A DNA stretch of 64,000 bases from Pyrenophora tritici-repentis (taxonomy: Eukaryota > Ascomycota > Dothideomycetes > Pleosporales > Pleosporaceae), in NCBI RefSeq assembly GCF_003171515.1, contig NC_089391.1:5013075-5077074 (forward strand), written 5' to 3'. Numbering within the stretch: the stretch's first letter is position 1; every line of letters begins with the position of its first letter. Position numbers and translations under genes: made by a program. Below the pieces are notes generated by a model. The model did no database searches. It was not told the origin of the DNA and saw nothing but the letters and a program-made list of their open reading frames with translations. Of the stretch, positions 43,766-54,100 are shown piece after piece.

Positions 43766-45130
43766 TTATTATATTATTATTATATTTCCATTAGAGTCCT
43801 GTATCAGTCGGTGACTATGTAGGACTTTGGCTAAGCCGTTCTATGTATGTTGTTCAATATGGAGTTTCTATAGGTCTTGTACAATTTGGAGGATAGTTGC
43901 GTAGTCCAATTTCCGAGCTAGTCTTCCGTTGGCGCGGGTGCTAAAGAGCAGTGTGGTGAACAGAAAGAGATGTAACAGCGAGCTCTTTGCGAAAAGAAAT
44001 ATTGTTTGTAGTTTTATACAGTGTCTGTCTGTTGTTTTGTGTAGGCGTCTGTATATAGGGATCTACAAGAGAGAGAATAGATCTATACATCTAGTGCCTG
44101 GTCGATGTTTTGCTCGTGCGTGTGCTAGTGAAAGCAGGTGCTGGAGCGGTTCGGTATATGGGGTCGGTATATCGAGTCGGTTTAGGGCGTTCGGTAGAGA
44201 GGGTATTTGGTGTAGGCGTCTGTATATAGGGATCTACAAGAGAGAGAATAGATCTATACAGCTATTGCCTAGTCGATGTTTTTGGGCGTTTTGGTGTAGG
44301 CGTCTGTATACAGGGATCTATTATAACCTAACAATAATAGACCTATACAGCTATTGCCTAGTCGATGTTTTGCTCGTGCGTGTGCTAGTGAAAGCAGGTG
44401 CTAGAGCGGTTCGGTATATGGGGTCGGTATATCGAGTCGGTTTAGGGCGTTCGGTGGAGAGGGCGTTTTTGGTGTAGGCGTCTGTATATAGGGATCTACA
44501 AGAGAGAGAATAGATCTATACAGCTATTGCCTGGTCGATGTTTTGCTCGTGCGTGTGCTAGTGAAAGCAGGTGCTAGAGCGGTTCGGTATATGGGGTCGG
44601 TATATCGAGTCGGTTTAGGGCGTTCGGTGGAGAGGGCGTTTTTGGTGTAGGCGTCTGTATATAGGGATCTACAAGAGAGATAATAGATCTATACATCTAG
44701 TGCCTGGTCGGTGTTTTGCTCGTGCGTGTGCTGGTGACAGCAGGTGCTGGAGCGGTTCGGTATATGGGGTCGGTATATCGAGTTGGTTTAGGGCGTTCGG
44801 GTATAGGTAGCATCTAGATATATAGGCCTATTACTTTGCAGCAATAGAGATATATACCTAAGGAAGAGCCGTTGCTCTGTCGGTTTCGTAGAGGGTGCCT
44901 TCGATCGAACATCTAAAATCAGTTGGCGCACGGGCCATTTGCAGAGATTTCTCTCAACTAAGGCCAGGTAACAACTCTGTCAAAGTTGCAGCGGCCAGCG
45001 CGCCCGCCACAACGCCTGCACGCAAAAGCAGACGTTGGAAACTGATTCTAGGAAGGCATTTCAATGGAATTGAGATGAAAAAAGGGTAATCCAGGACCTT
45101 TTTGTCATCTCGAAAAGTTGGTGTTCGATG
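43766..45130 (-). mobile_element. SINE-like/non-autonomous non-LTR repeat, copy B
   Basis: 1365 bp flanked by the 14-bp direct repeat AGATAGCGTCGATA (43752-43765, 45131-45144). On the minus strand it ends in an (AAT)n tail. A long duplication of irregular length plus a simple-repeat tail indicates target-primed reverse transcription. The interior holds about four and a half units of a roughly 174-bp minisatellite (unit starts near 44039, 44212, a short one at 44296, 44474, 44648). No protein or clear tRNA-type A and B boxes are seen. Confidence 0.8.
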
Positions 45131-45616
45131 AGATAGCGTCGATAGTGCGTGGGGAAATACCCAGGATCTCGCTGATCTGGCTCGTTGATTTGCCCACAAA
45201 GCGGGACTTTAAAGTAACAATTATAGCACGTGTGAATGAGTCTGTGTGAGAACGAGGAGCCATTACTAGTATAACTAACCTTTGAGAAACACCAAAGAAA
45301 GCGAAGATACTGCTATCTTCAGCTTCAAAAACTCTGACTGTGCCAAGAAATATCGGGCCGATAGATCTACCGCGCTAGCAATAACTTTTGAAAGGCACCT
45401 CCGTAGATCGAACTGTACTGTCATAAAGTTGGGGTAGATTACGAATAGATACAAGCATTAAAGTTTGTCGTCTAACGTCCATAGTTGTCAACAAGCCGGC
45501 CAAGCCGGCCTGGCTCGTGAGCTTGGCTTGACCGGCTTGTTAGCTATAAATTAGGTGGCTTGGCTTGAAAAGCTTGAGGCTTGAGTCTTGGCATTAGTTT
45601 CTTTTAGTGTTGAGTT

Positions 45617-46040
45617 TCAGCTATCGCTCTCGTCGTCCCATGTGCTCACGTCGTACAAAACGTCCATCTCTGCGTCAGATATCGTTGCCTTTATAGCTAC
45701 CTCATCGTCGCCTAGGCCAGCTTTTCGCCACCGTCGTACGCACTGTATAGCCGCCAAAAGCTAAGGTTGTATAGCCCGCCGGCGAGGTTCTAATAGATCG
45801 CTAAGCTCACTAAACATGCGTTCACACTTGCAGCTCGACGCTAGGATAGAGAGTACGTCAAGCGTAAGCTTGCTAAGGCATAGGTAGCGGTCGCGTAGCG
45901 CTACCTAGTATTGTATAGGGTTTCTTGCGTAATCTGAACCCTTCTCCGAGCACGACTCGCTCCTCTTCTACTTATCGTACTTATCCTCCGCTGCGTCATC
46001 GTTAGCTAACGTGCACGGACAGCTCATGCCCGGAGACACC
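45617..46040 (-). pseudogene. hAT transposase fossil, C-terminal dimerisation domain
   Basis: On the minus strand one frame reads through the typical hAT C-terminal block: NPIQY, LRDRYLCLSKLTLDVL, CERMFSELSDLLEPRRRAI and CVRRWRKAG, ending with a stop at 45617. It has three in-frame stops. Two fall at codons that are Trp and Gln in the family, consistent with TGG-to-TAG and CAG-to-TAG, both explained by C-to-T change at CpA as left by repeat-induced point mutation. The N-terminal two thirds are missing or unrecognisable. At 45479-45540 there is a subterminal-type sequence with TTGTCAACAAGCC that may be the element end. Confidence 0.75.
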
Positions 46041-46161
46041 TCGTGCCCCGCCGAACACCATATCCACCACTTCAAAAGTGAGGATATTGAGCCACGTACA
46101 ATAGCTATTATCATGAGATTCTGTAGAGAGGCTGTAATTAGATGCTTGTGATCAACTTGTA

Positions 46162-46953
46162 CTATCTATATTTTTGTGGGAGGTTGACGTTGCGGCCACG
46201 TGATGTGACTTTGGCTGGAGTAGCAGATAGCTCATCTCCAGCTTGAACACCAGCGTGAGCAGCGCCAGCGCGTTTTTGACGCTTGTTACTTGGTGAGAGT
46301 ACTCGTGAGGCTTTACGCTTGCGTTGTTGAGCTTGTTGGATAGTTTTTTTCTGGTGTTGAGCTTCAACTTTGCGCGCGCGTTCAGCTGCTTTCTCAGCTC
46401 ACTCAACCTCCCTCATCTCTTTGAGCCTCTGCCTCTCAACACGCTTCTCCTCGAGCTCAACTTGACGCTGCAGTCGAGCCTCCTCGCGCTGCTTCTTGGC
46501 CCGTGCTTTTTGGAGTTTCTCCTCCGTCTCATCTCGCTCCCGTACTGCTTCTCTAACTCGAGCCTCACGCAACTTGCGAGGAGACCAGAAGACAGCGCTA
46601 CCGTGATATTCCTGGCACTGTTGAAGGTCAAGAGCTTTGCCCTTCATCCTGTGCTTCTTTTTGTGTTGAAGAGCCTCCCTTAAGCCCTCACTCTTATGCT
46701 TTAAAAGCTCATTCTGAACAGAGAGATGGTGGACGCTTGAACGCAGCTTTCTTGCCTCATACTGATGGCTATCAGTGACAGCAGCTCGAACTAATCGATC
46801 TATCTTTCTCCAATGATGATCAGAGAGCCCTGATGATGAGCTTCTCTCAGCCTCTGGCGTGCTAGCAAATCTACGGAGGATAACGTTGGCATCTATCGGC
46901 CAGATCCCAGTAGCTTCGAAGGCCTTCAATATGAGGCTCTCCGTGAAGGAGGA
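46162..46953 (-). pseudogene. Fot1/pogo-like transposase, C-terminal fragment
   Basis: The minus-strand frame has the tail typical of fungal DDE-1 (pogo/Fot1) transposases: KAFEATGIWPIDANVILRRF, a leucine-rich HHLSVQNELLKH block, KGKALDLQQCQEYHG, VFWSPRKLREA, and a long charged helical tail. One in-frame TGA lies after about 176 residues and the frame then continues to a stop at 46162-46164. The catalytic part is absent because the SINE-like repeat starts at about 46955. It is a fragment and not active. Confidence 0.82.
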
Positions 46954-46954
46954 T

Positions 46955-48143
46955 ATTATTATTATTATTATTATATTTCCATTAGAGTCCTGTATCAGTC
47001 GGTGACTATGTAGGACTTTGGCTAAGCCGTTCTATGTATGTTGTTCAATATGGAGTTTCTATAGGTCTTGTACAATTTGGAGGATAGTTGCGTAGTCCAA
47101 TTTCCGAGCTAGTCTTCCATTGGCGCGGGTGCTAAAGAGCAGTGTGGTGAACAGAAAGAGATGTAACAGCGAGCTCTTTGCGAAAAGAAATATTGTTTGT
47201 AGTTTTATACAGTGTCTGTCTGTTGTTTTGTGTAGGCGTCTGTATATAGGGATCTACAAGAGAGAGAATAGATCTATACAGCTATTGCCTGGTCGATGTT
47301 TTGCTCGTGCGTGTGCTAGTGAAAGCAGGTGCTGGAGCGGTTCGGTATATGGGGTCGGTATATCGAGTCGGTTTAGGGCGTTCGGTAGAGAGGGTATTTG
47401 GTGTAGGCGTCTGTATATAGGGATCTACAAGACAGAATAGATCTATACAGCTATTACCTAGTCGATGTTTTGGGCGTTTTGGTGTAGGCGTCTGTATACA
47501 GGAATCTATTATAACCTAACAATAATAGACCTATACAGCTATTGCCTAGTCGATGTTTTGCTCGTGCGTGTGCTAGTGAAAGCAGGTGCTAGAGCGGTTC
47601 GGTATATGGGGTCGGTATATCGAGTCGGTTTAGGGCGTTCGGTGGAGAGGGTATTTGGTGTAGGCGTCTGTATATAGGGATCTACAAGAGAGATAATAGA
47701 TCTATACATCTAGTGCCTGGTCGGTGTTTTGCTCGTGAGTGTGCTGGTAACAGCAGGTGCTGGAGCGGTTCGGTATATGGGGTCGGTATATCGAGTTGGT
47801 TTAGGGCGTTCGGGTATAGGTAGCATCTAGATATATAGGCCTATTACTTTGCAGCAATAGAGATATATACCTAAGGAAGAGCCGTTGCTCTGTCGGTTTC
47901 GTAGAGGGTGCCTTCGATCGAACATCTAAAATCAGTTGGCGCACGGGCCATTTGCAGAGATTTCTCTCAACTAAGGCCAGGTAACAACTCTGTCAAAGTT
48001 GCAGCGGCCAGCGCGCCCGCCACAACGCCTGCACGCAAAAGCAGACGTTGGAAACTGATTCTAGGAAGGCATTTCAATGGAATTGAGATGAAAAAAGGGT
48101 AATCCAGGACCTTTTTGTCATCTCGAAAAGTTGGTGTTCGATG
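46955..48143 (-). repeat. SINE-like repeat with minisatellite, copy C
   Basis: Very similar to copy B over its whole length, with the (ATT)n start at 46955 and the end block GGTGTTCGATG at 48143. It has one fewer internal unit than copy B (unit starts near 47230, 47401, a short one at 47483, and 47660). No long flanking duplication is evident: the left flank is Fot1-like and the right flank is the purine tract, so a rearrangement at one end is likely. Confidence 0.8.
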
Positions 48144-48526
48144 AGAGAGCAATTCGTTAGGTAGTATGTAGAGGGGAAAGAGTGGGTAATAAGATATAGA
48201 AGGCGAGTATTAGAAAAGTATTTGGAGGGGCAAGGAGGCGAAGAGAGATATAAAGAAGAGGAGGAGAGATTTTTAGTGTGTAGACAAGCGGACAAGGAGA
48301 TAGACAGCAGCAAAGAGCAGTAATAAAGAGGAGATATAGTAGAGAGGAGGGTAGAGCAGTAGGAGCAGGAGCGACAAGGCGGGTAGTAGAGTTTAATACG
48401 GCAGTGATAACAGGAGTTTAGGCAGGTAGAGTAGTAAGACAGGCAATTAGGATAGTAGGGGAATAGATAGGGAATATGCGAAGGGCGGGTGATAAGCAAA
48501 GCGAGGACAAAATAGGGAGATGTTAG
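48144..48526. repeat. Purine-rich low-complexity tract 1
   Basis: About 380 bases with strong purine bias on the plus strand (runs such as GAGGAGGAGAGA and GCAGCAAAGAGCAGTAATA). It has the same texture and strand bias as the long tract at 61038-64000. It is ended by the 5' LTR of Gypsy-2. Confidence 0.65.
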
Positions 48527-48734
48527 TGTGATGGTTTTGGGCCGTTGCCCCGCACAGGCCACCTGCCAGATGCCTTAGCGTTGTTTTGATGTTCGCGCAC
48601 GAGCCACCTGTTTGGTGGCCCATGCACACCCCCACTTAGATATATTCCGCGCAGAGCTTCTTACAAGCTCTGCACTGCAATTACTTTGTAATTCAACACA
48701 GTTTCAAATACCTGACCTATGTGAGACCCTTACA
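48527..48734 (+). repeat. Gypsy-2 5' LTR
   Basis: Starts TGTGATGG. It contains a TATA-like TAGATATATT at 48637-48646, then a perfect 9-bp hairpin GCAGAGCTT/AAGCTCTGC at 48651-48673, and at 48674-48684 the sequence ACTGCAATTAC that can pair with the primer-binding site. The spacing suits transcription starting at about 48674. Confidence 0.88.
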
Positions 48735-48735
48735 C

Positions 48736-48746
48736 GTAATTGCAGT
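48736..48746 (+). promoter_or_regulatory. Candidate self-priming site of Gypsy-2
   Basis: GTAATTGCAGT, one base after the LTR, is the exact reverse complement of ACTGCAATTAC in the LTR (48674-48684), 11 of 11 bases. Tf1 also uses 11 bases. No tRNA-type TGG site is here. Confidence 0.7.
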
Positions 48747-48801
48747 CACCGAACACTGGCCCAACGGTGCGCCTCACGAGAAGCGCCCCGTCGAACAAGT
48801 C

Positions 48802-51113
48802 ATGAACCCTCTGGGGGCTCGTGACTCCCCTCATCCCGAGATCGTGGAACTCCTCACAGAGGAGACATCGCGCGATACTCGCCCCAGCACTACAGAACAC
48901 CGAAATCCTGCCCTCGGCGTCCCTCGTTTCATGCGAGAGACGGCCGCAACCATGAACCGCTCCCGTATGGACGAGAGCCACGAGAACTCAGCCCCCGAAC
49001 AGCCTTCGCGTGCGACGGCGCCCACCTCCCAGACCAAAGAAACCCTAGAGCGTCGCGCCAGCGGCCTCCCCCGAGCACACGGCAAGAACAACCTCTTCGA
49101 CAGGGACGTACGCATTCCAGGACGCTACCCCTCCCTCGGCCACACCGATAGTGTACAGCAGCCACTGGACATTTCCGACGACTCTGACGACGAGCTTCCG
49201 ACCACAATCACTACGCGCAAGAAGGGCGTGGCCTTCATAGACCATCGCGCCGACTTGAGCAGCCCATTGGGCATACGCTACCCATTAATGAGCGAGCAAC
49301 GCCGCTACTCGCGCCAGTCTCAGGCCGAAGTCGACACTGATTATTTTTCTGAAGCGTGGCTCTCACCTGGACCTGCCGCGTCCTTAGAACCCCTAGTTGA
49401 ACACGCCTACGAGCGTGCGCAATTCGAGCGACAGCCCTCTACGTCCTACGTCATTCCTCGCGAGGATAACGTGACCACCTTCGACCTCTGGGAGAACGAT
49501 GCGCAAGGCAACCCCCAACGCAAAGATTCTCTCCACACTACGCCTATCGGACATACGAATAATGACCAGTCTAAGGCGTTGAACAGACTATATGATCAAA
49601 TCCGCGATATGTGGAGAGACCTCGGCAACGAGCGCAAACACAGCGATCAGTTAGGCGAACAGCTTCTCGCAAGAGACAAGGTCATCGAAAACCTCCACAG
49701 CAAGGATCAAGAAACCCAAGATATCCTTGAGGGTTACAAGGGCGACGTCGCTGACACACAGGCTGTCCTTAAGAACTGCCAGGACCAACTTCAGTCTTCC
49801 GTCGCTACAGTTGCACGCCTAACCGAGGAGCTCCGCGACGCGCGCGGAAGCGCTCACGAAGACTACCAGCAGGCCCAGAACCAGGCAGAGAACCTCGCCG
49901 CCCGCAAATCGGCCTACAAGGACAAATACCGACAGGAGCACGACGCCCACCGAGCCACATTAGAGAATATGAAGAAACTCCAGGCTAAGCTAAAACAGGC
50001 TACAGCCAAGGTTTCTAGGTCAGCCAGGCGCGGCCACACAGGCCCTTCCCCCCAGACTCATCGGACTCTGAAGGCGACGATGCCAACAGTCCTCTACCAG
50101 CCCTCTCTCGCCAAGGTCAGCGCGGCACTCAGTCTACGAAAAATCGATACTCCGATGACGAAGAGTACGATCACCGTCGCCACCCCCGCCCAAAGAAACC
50201 TGAACCTGAGGCATTCTCCGGTAATGGCACCACTTCCGCCGACTATCTTAAGTGGAAGATGGACGTCACCGATTGGTTTGCTGATTATCCCTACGAGTTC
50301 GCCTCAGAAACCAAGAAGCTTAGCTACATCCGCCAGAAGACCAAGGACAAGGCTTTCGGATGCCTCCAGCATGGGTACCTCGAACCTGGAGCTGAGTTCG
50401 CGCACAGTAACGAGGCTTGGTCTATCCTTGACTCTGTCTATAAGTCGCTGAACACTAGCATCGAAGCTCAGTCCTGGTATGAGAGCTTGAATTCCACTAT
50501 GAAGCCCACAGAGTCTATGGGTGAGTACATCGCCCGCTTTAACGTCGGCACCTCGGCCCTTCGTTGGCCCGACACCCTCAAGATCCAGTTCATGCGCAAC
50601 CGGCTGCCTGTATGGTGGCGCGACATGACCGCCATGAAAGTCTTAGAGTCTAGCCTCACCTACCTTGACTTCTGTCAAACCCTTCGTCTCCTCGAACAGT
50701 CCAACCCACAACGAGCCACTACAACTGGCAACCGTAGAGGAAATCAGAGTTTAGAAGGTGGCGGGAGCGGCGGAGCAGGCGGCAATAAGTCCACTCCCTC
50801 TAACGGACCCCGGAACGGTGGATCCAGCTCGGGATCTGGCCCCCGTGGCCGCTCTGACATCCAGGTCAAGGTCCTCCGTCACTTAAATCGTTGTTTCAAC
50901 TGTCTTAAGAAGAATCACACCTTTAAGGCTACAGGAGGTTACTGCTCTAAGGAGCCGGTCGCCTCTTTTGACTCGTACCCCGAAGTTCAGGACGCTCTTG
51001 AGAAGGCTATTGCTAACAATGGCGTACCCGTCGGAGAGCCAGCCCGCCCTAAGGTCAAGGGCGCCGCAGCTAGCGTCACCTCCACCTCTCCCCAACCTTC
51101 GGAAAATGCTTAG
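48802..51113 (+). pseudogene. Gypsy-2 Gag (one frameshift)
   Basis: Start ATG at 48802 (the frame is also open upstream through the LTR edge). The N-terminal half is polar, with a long coiled-coil-like stretch near 49570-49990. One base is missing in the C6 run 50048-50053; after it the other frame continues through an acidic linker (SDDEEYDHRRHPRPK) into the gag fold (DVTDWFADYPYEFASETKK, WYESLNSTMKPTESMGEYIARF), a Gly-rich hinge and a Cys-rich end (CFNCLKKNHTFKATGGYC) resembling a zinc knuckle. The stop is the TAG at 51111, just after GGAAAAT. Joined length would be about 770 residues. Confidence 0.85.
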
Positions 51114-54100
51114 TCCCTGGCGACAGTCGCCCCCAGGGACCTCCCCGGCATGAGAAGCCACCCCCAGTACAACCACCAGCACATCCCCTAATTCCCCCTG
51201 CCCCTTCTGTCGAAGACAGCGAAGAAGAAGAGGAGTTACATCCTAACCGCTTTGTCGACGATTCTTTGACCCTAGCCCTTTCCCCTACCGTAGAAGTCAG
51301 CTCTGACGATGAGTCCGACCCGGATCCAACACTCCAGGCAATTGCGAACCGTGTCAAGGCTCTAAAACAACAGAGCCAGACTGGATCCCGGATCACCGTC
51401 TCGGCCATTGCTGCCGCCGCTATACGCGGTGATAAGTATCAGCCTCTAGTAGGCCAGCAATTAGTCTTTAAAGGAATCATTTCTTCTCATCGCTCCTCTC
51501 CTCAACACGTCGAAATCATGGGTGACACTGGTTGTGCTTCTCTCTTCATTGATTCTTCTCATGCCCGCGCACATAAATACGACCTTATCTCTCTCTCCCA
51601 GCCTGCTACTCTAGAACTCGCTGATGGCTCTCTAGTGGCAGGCGTTACCCATATGGCCCGGGTAACTGTCACATTTGGCACCCACACCGAAGATGTCCTA
51701 GCCTATGTCACCAAACTCTCTGGTGTCCAAATGATCCTAGGAACGCCCTGGTTCCAAACCCATGAACCCCGAGTTAACTGGAAAGACATGTCTCTAAGTT
51801 TTGACTCGGAGCACTGTCTAATTAACTGTATCCACGACCACCGACCCTGTCACACTCAGAGCAGCCGGCACCACAAGCAACCTCTCCCCCAGGTCCCTGA
51901 CCCTTGCCGGAAGGTTGCTCGTCACCCCAAAGCACCCCCACCAATTGATGTAGCTTTCATCTCTAGCCGCGTAGCCGCGGCAGCCGTCTGTCACGACCAG
52001 GACATTTGTATCACCTCTTACGATGAAATCGGCCGCATCGCCGAGCTATCCGACAAGGAATGGGAGGACACTCAGCACCTACGTGCTGCAGGAGCCAAAG
52101 TGCTCCCAGAGGATTACGAGAAGTTCCGCGACAAGATGGAACGTCCGCACATGACGAGACAAGAAATCCTCAAGCGATTACCTAAGGTCCTTCATCCCTT
52201 GTACCAAGGTTTTGACCCTAAAGAAGCGGACGAGCTCCCAGAGCTCCGGGGTAACCTTGACCACAAAATCGAACTTAAGCTCGACGATACTGGCCAGCCG
52301 CCTAAGCCGTCATTCCAGCGTCTACGCCCAATGTCCCGAGATGAAGCCCGAGCGGTGAAACTCTATGTGGACGACATGATCAAGAAAGGACACGTCGAAC
52401 GCAGCACTTCCGCCTGGGCCGCACCCCTTCTTGTTGTGCGCAAGCCAGGTGGAGGCATCCGCATATGCGTCGACTATCGCGGTCTGAACGCCCACACTGT
52501 CAAGAACCGAAATGCCCACCACTAATCCGGGACATGCTTGCTAAGCTCTCAAAATCGCGATACTTCTCCAAGGTAGATGTGATCGCCGCATTCAATAAGA
52601 TACGCATCAAAGAAGAACATAAACACCTCTCCGCCTTCATCACGCCCTACGGACTGTACCAATACACTGTTATGCCCTTCGGCATGTGCAATAGCCCAGG
52701 AACCTTCCAAGCATACATTAACGACGTCCTACACGAATATCTCGATGAGTTCTGCATGGCTTACTTAGACGATGTAATTATCTTTAGTGAGACTCTTGAT
52801 CAACACGAGAAGCACCTAGTACAGGTAGTCTCTCGGCTCGCAGACGCCGGATTGCCTATGGACATTCTTAAATCCGACTTCATAACGACAGAGGTTAAAT
52901 TCCTCGGGCTTATCATCACCGCCGACGGTATTAAAATGGACCCAGACAAAGTCAGCGCCATTCAGGACTGGAAGCTTCCGCAATCTCTAAAAGATGTACA
53001 AGCCTTTTTAGGTTTTGCTAACTTCTACCGCCGATTTATACGCGGTTTCTCGGATATCGCAAAACCTTTAACGCATCTCACTAAGGGCGACCCTAAGCTA
53101 TTCAAGATGACTAAAGAAGCTGAGCGCTCCTTCCTCGCACTGAAAGTCGCCTTCTGTAGCGACGTGGTGCTCGCCCACTTTGACCCCGACCTAAAGACTA
53201 TCGTAGAAACTGACGCGTCTGACTATGTGTACGCAGCAGTGCTCTCCCAGGTCCAGCCAGACGGATCAGTCCGGCCGGTCGCCTATCTCTCAAAGAAGAT
53301 GTCGCCCACAGAGTGTAATTACGAGATATACGACAAGGAGCTCCTCGCTATAGTCCGCGCCTTCGAGGAATGGAGGCCAGAACTCGCAGGAGTTCCTGAG
53401 GCGGTAGAAGTGCTAACAGACCATCGCGGGCTCGAATACTTCCGCTCTAAACGCAATCTCAATCGTCGACAAGCCCGCTGGGCTGAGTTCCTAGAGGAAT
53501 TCGACTTTCGCATACAATACCGCCCTGGTAAACAGGGTACTAAACCCGACAGCCTTACCCGCCGGACAGGAGACTTGCCAGACTCAGTCACGGACGACCG
53601 GGTCCAGCACCAATGCCAGACTATCCTAGGTTCCAACCGATGGGGCGGCAGCTATGCCGCTGTACGCCTCGCCGGAGTATGCCTGGGCGACAATCCTTGC
53701 GACCTAGGCTCCGTCCTTACACTGATGCAAGAGAGCGGCGAAGGCGCTTCACTGTCCACCTCTACAATGTTGGTAGGGTTAGCCCGCTTCTCCCTAAAGG
53801 GCACCCATGACCCATATGACGACATCGAAGGAGCCGACGATCGCCCCCTCGACGATGTCCTCTTAGAACTCTGCCTTAGCGACCCACGCCTACGCGATGT
53901 AAAGACAGCCCTCGCTTCTAATGACCGCCGTATCCCACATTACCTCATAGCGGAAGGCATTCGGATGGAACTAGCCGACCTAGAAGCCAGCAACGACGGC
54001 AAGCTATTTATTGGCAACGGGCGTCTTGTCGTCCCCTTCAGTGAGAAACTCCGTACGAGGATTATCGCACACATCCACAATAGCCTACCGGGCGGCCACG

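Larger units (their letters stand above)
42241..45263 (-). pseudogene. Tc1-like transposase (DDE_3), split by three insertions
   Basis: Cut-and-paste transposase. Start ATG at 45263, stop at 42241. The N-terminus has a helix-turn-helix (KSTSQISEILGISPRTI), followed by a second DNA-binding domain with a GRPRK hook. The catalytic core has DDE-type motifs: VIWSDETSV, then QEDKAPSHA, then SPDLNAIEPAW. Removing the SINE-like repeat plus 14 bp, the 162-bp MITE plus 8 bp and the 158-bp MITE plus 8 bp joins all pieces in one frame of about 435 residues with no stop. The gene was therefore intact when it was hit, and it was killed only by insertions. Confidence 0.9.
42165..45403 (-). mobile_element. 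Tc1-like DNA transposon with three nested insertions
   Basis: Inverted ends of about 27 bp (CAGAGGTGCCTTTCAAAAG... at 42165 and its near complement ending at 45403) are flanked by TA on both sides (42163-42164, 45404-45405), the target duplication of Tc1/mariner elements. It holds one transposase on the minus strand, interrupted by a 158-bp MITE, a 162-bp MITE and a 1365-bp SINE-like repeat. Without these the element is about 1.52 kb. Confidence 0.93.

Noticed and set aside
44037..44820. Plus-strand frame of 182 residues (43929-44477) and its relative at 47120-47440 as genes
   Set aside because: They read through the 174-bp minisatellite of the SINE-like repeat and are repeats of the same Arg/Leu/Tyr words; the two copies differ by unit number only.
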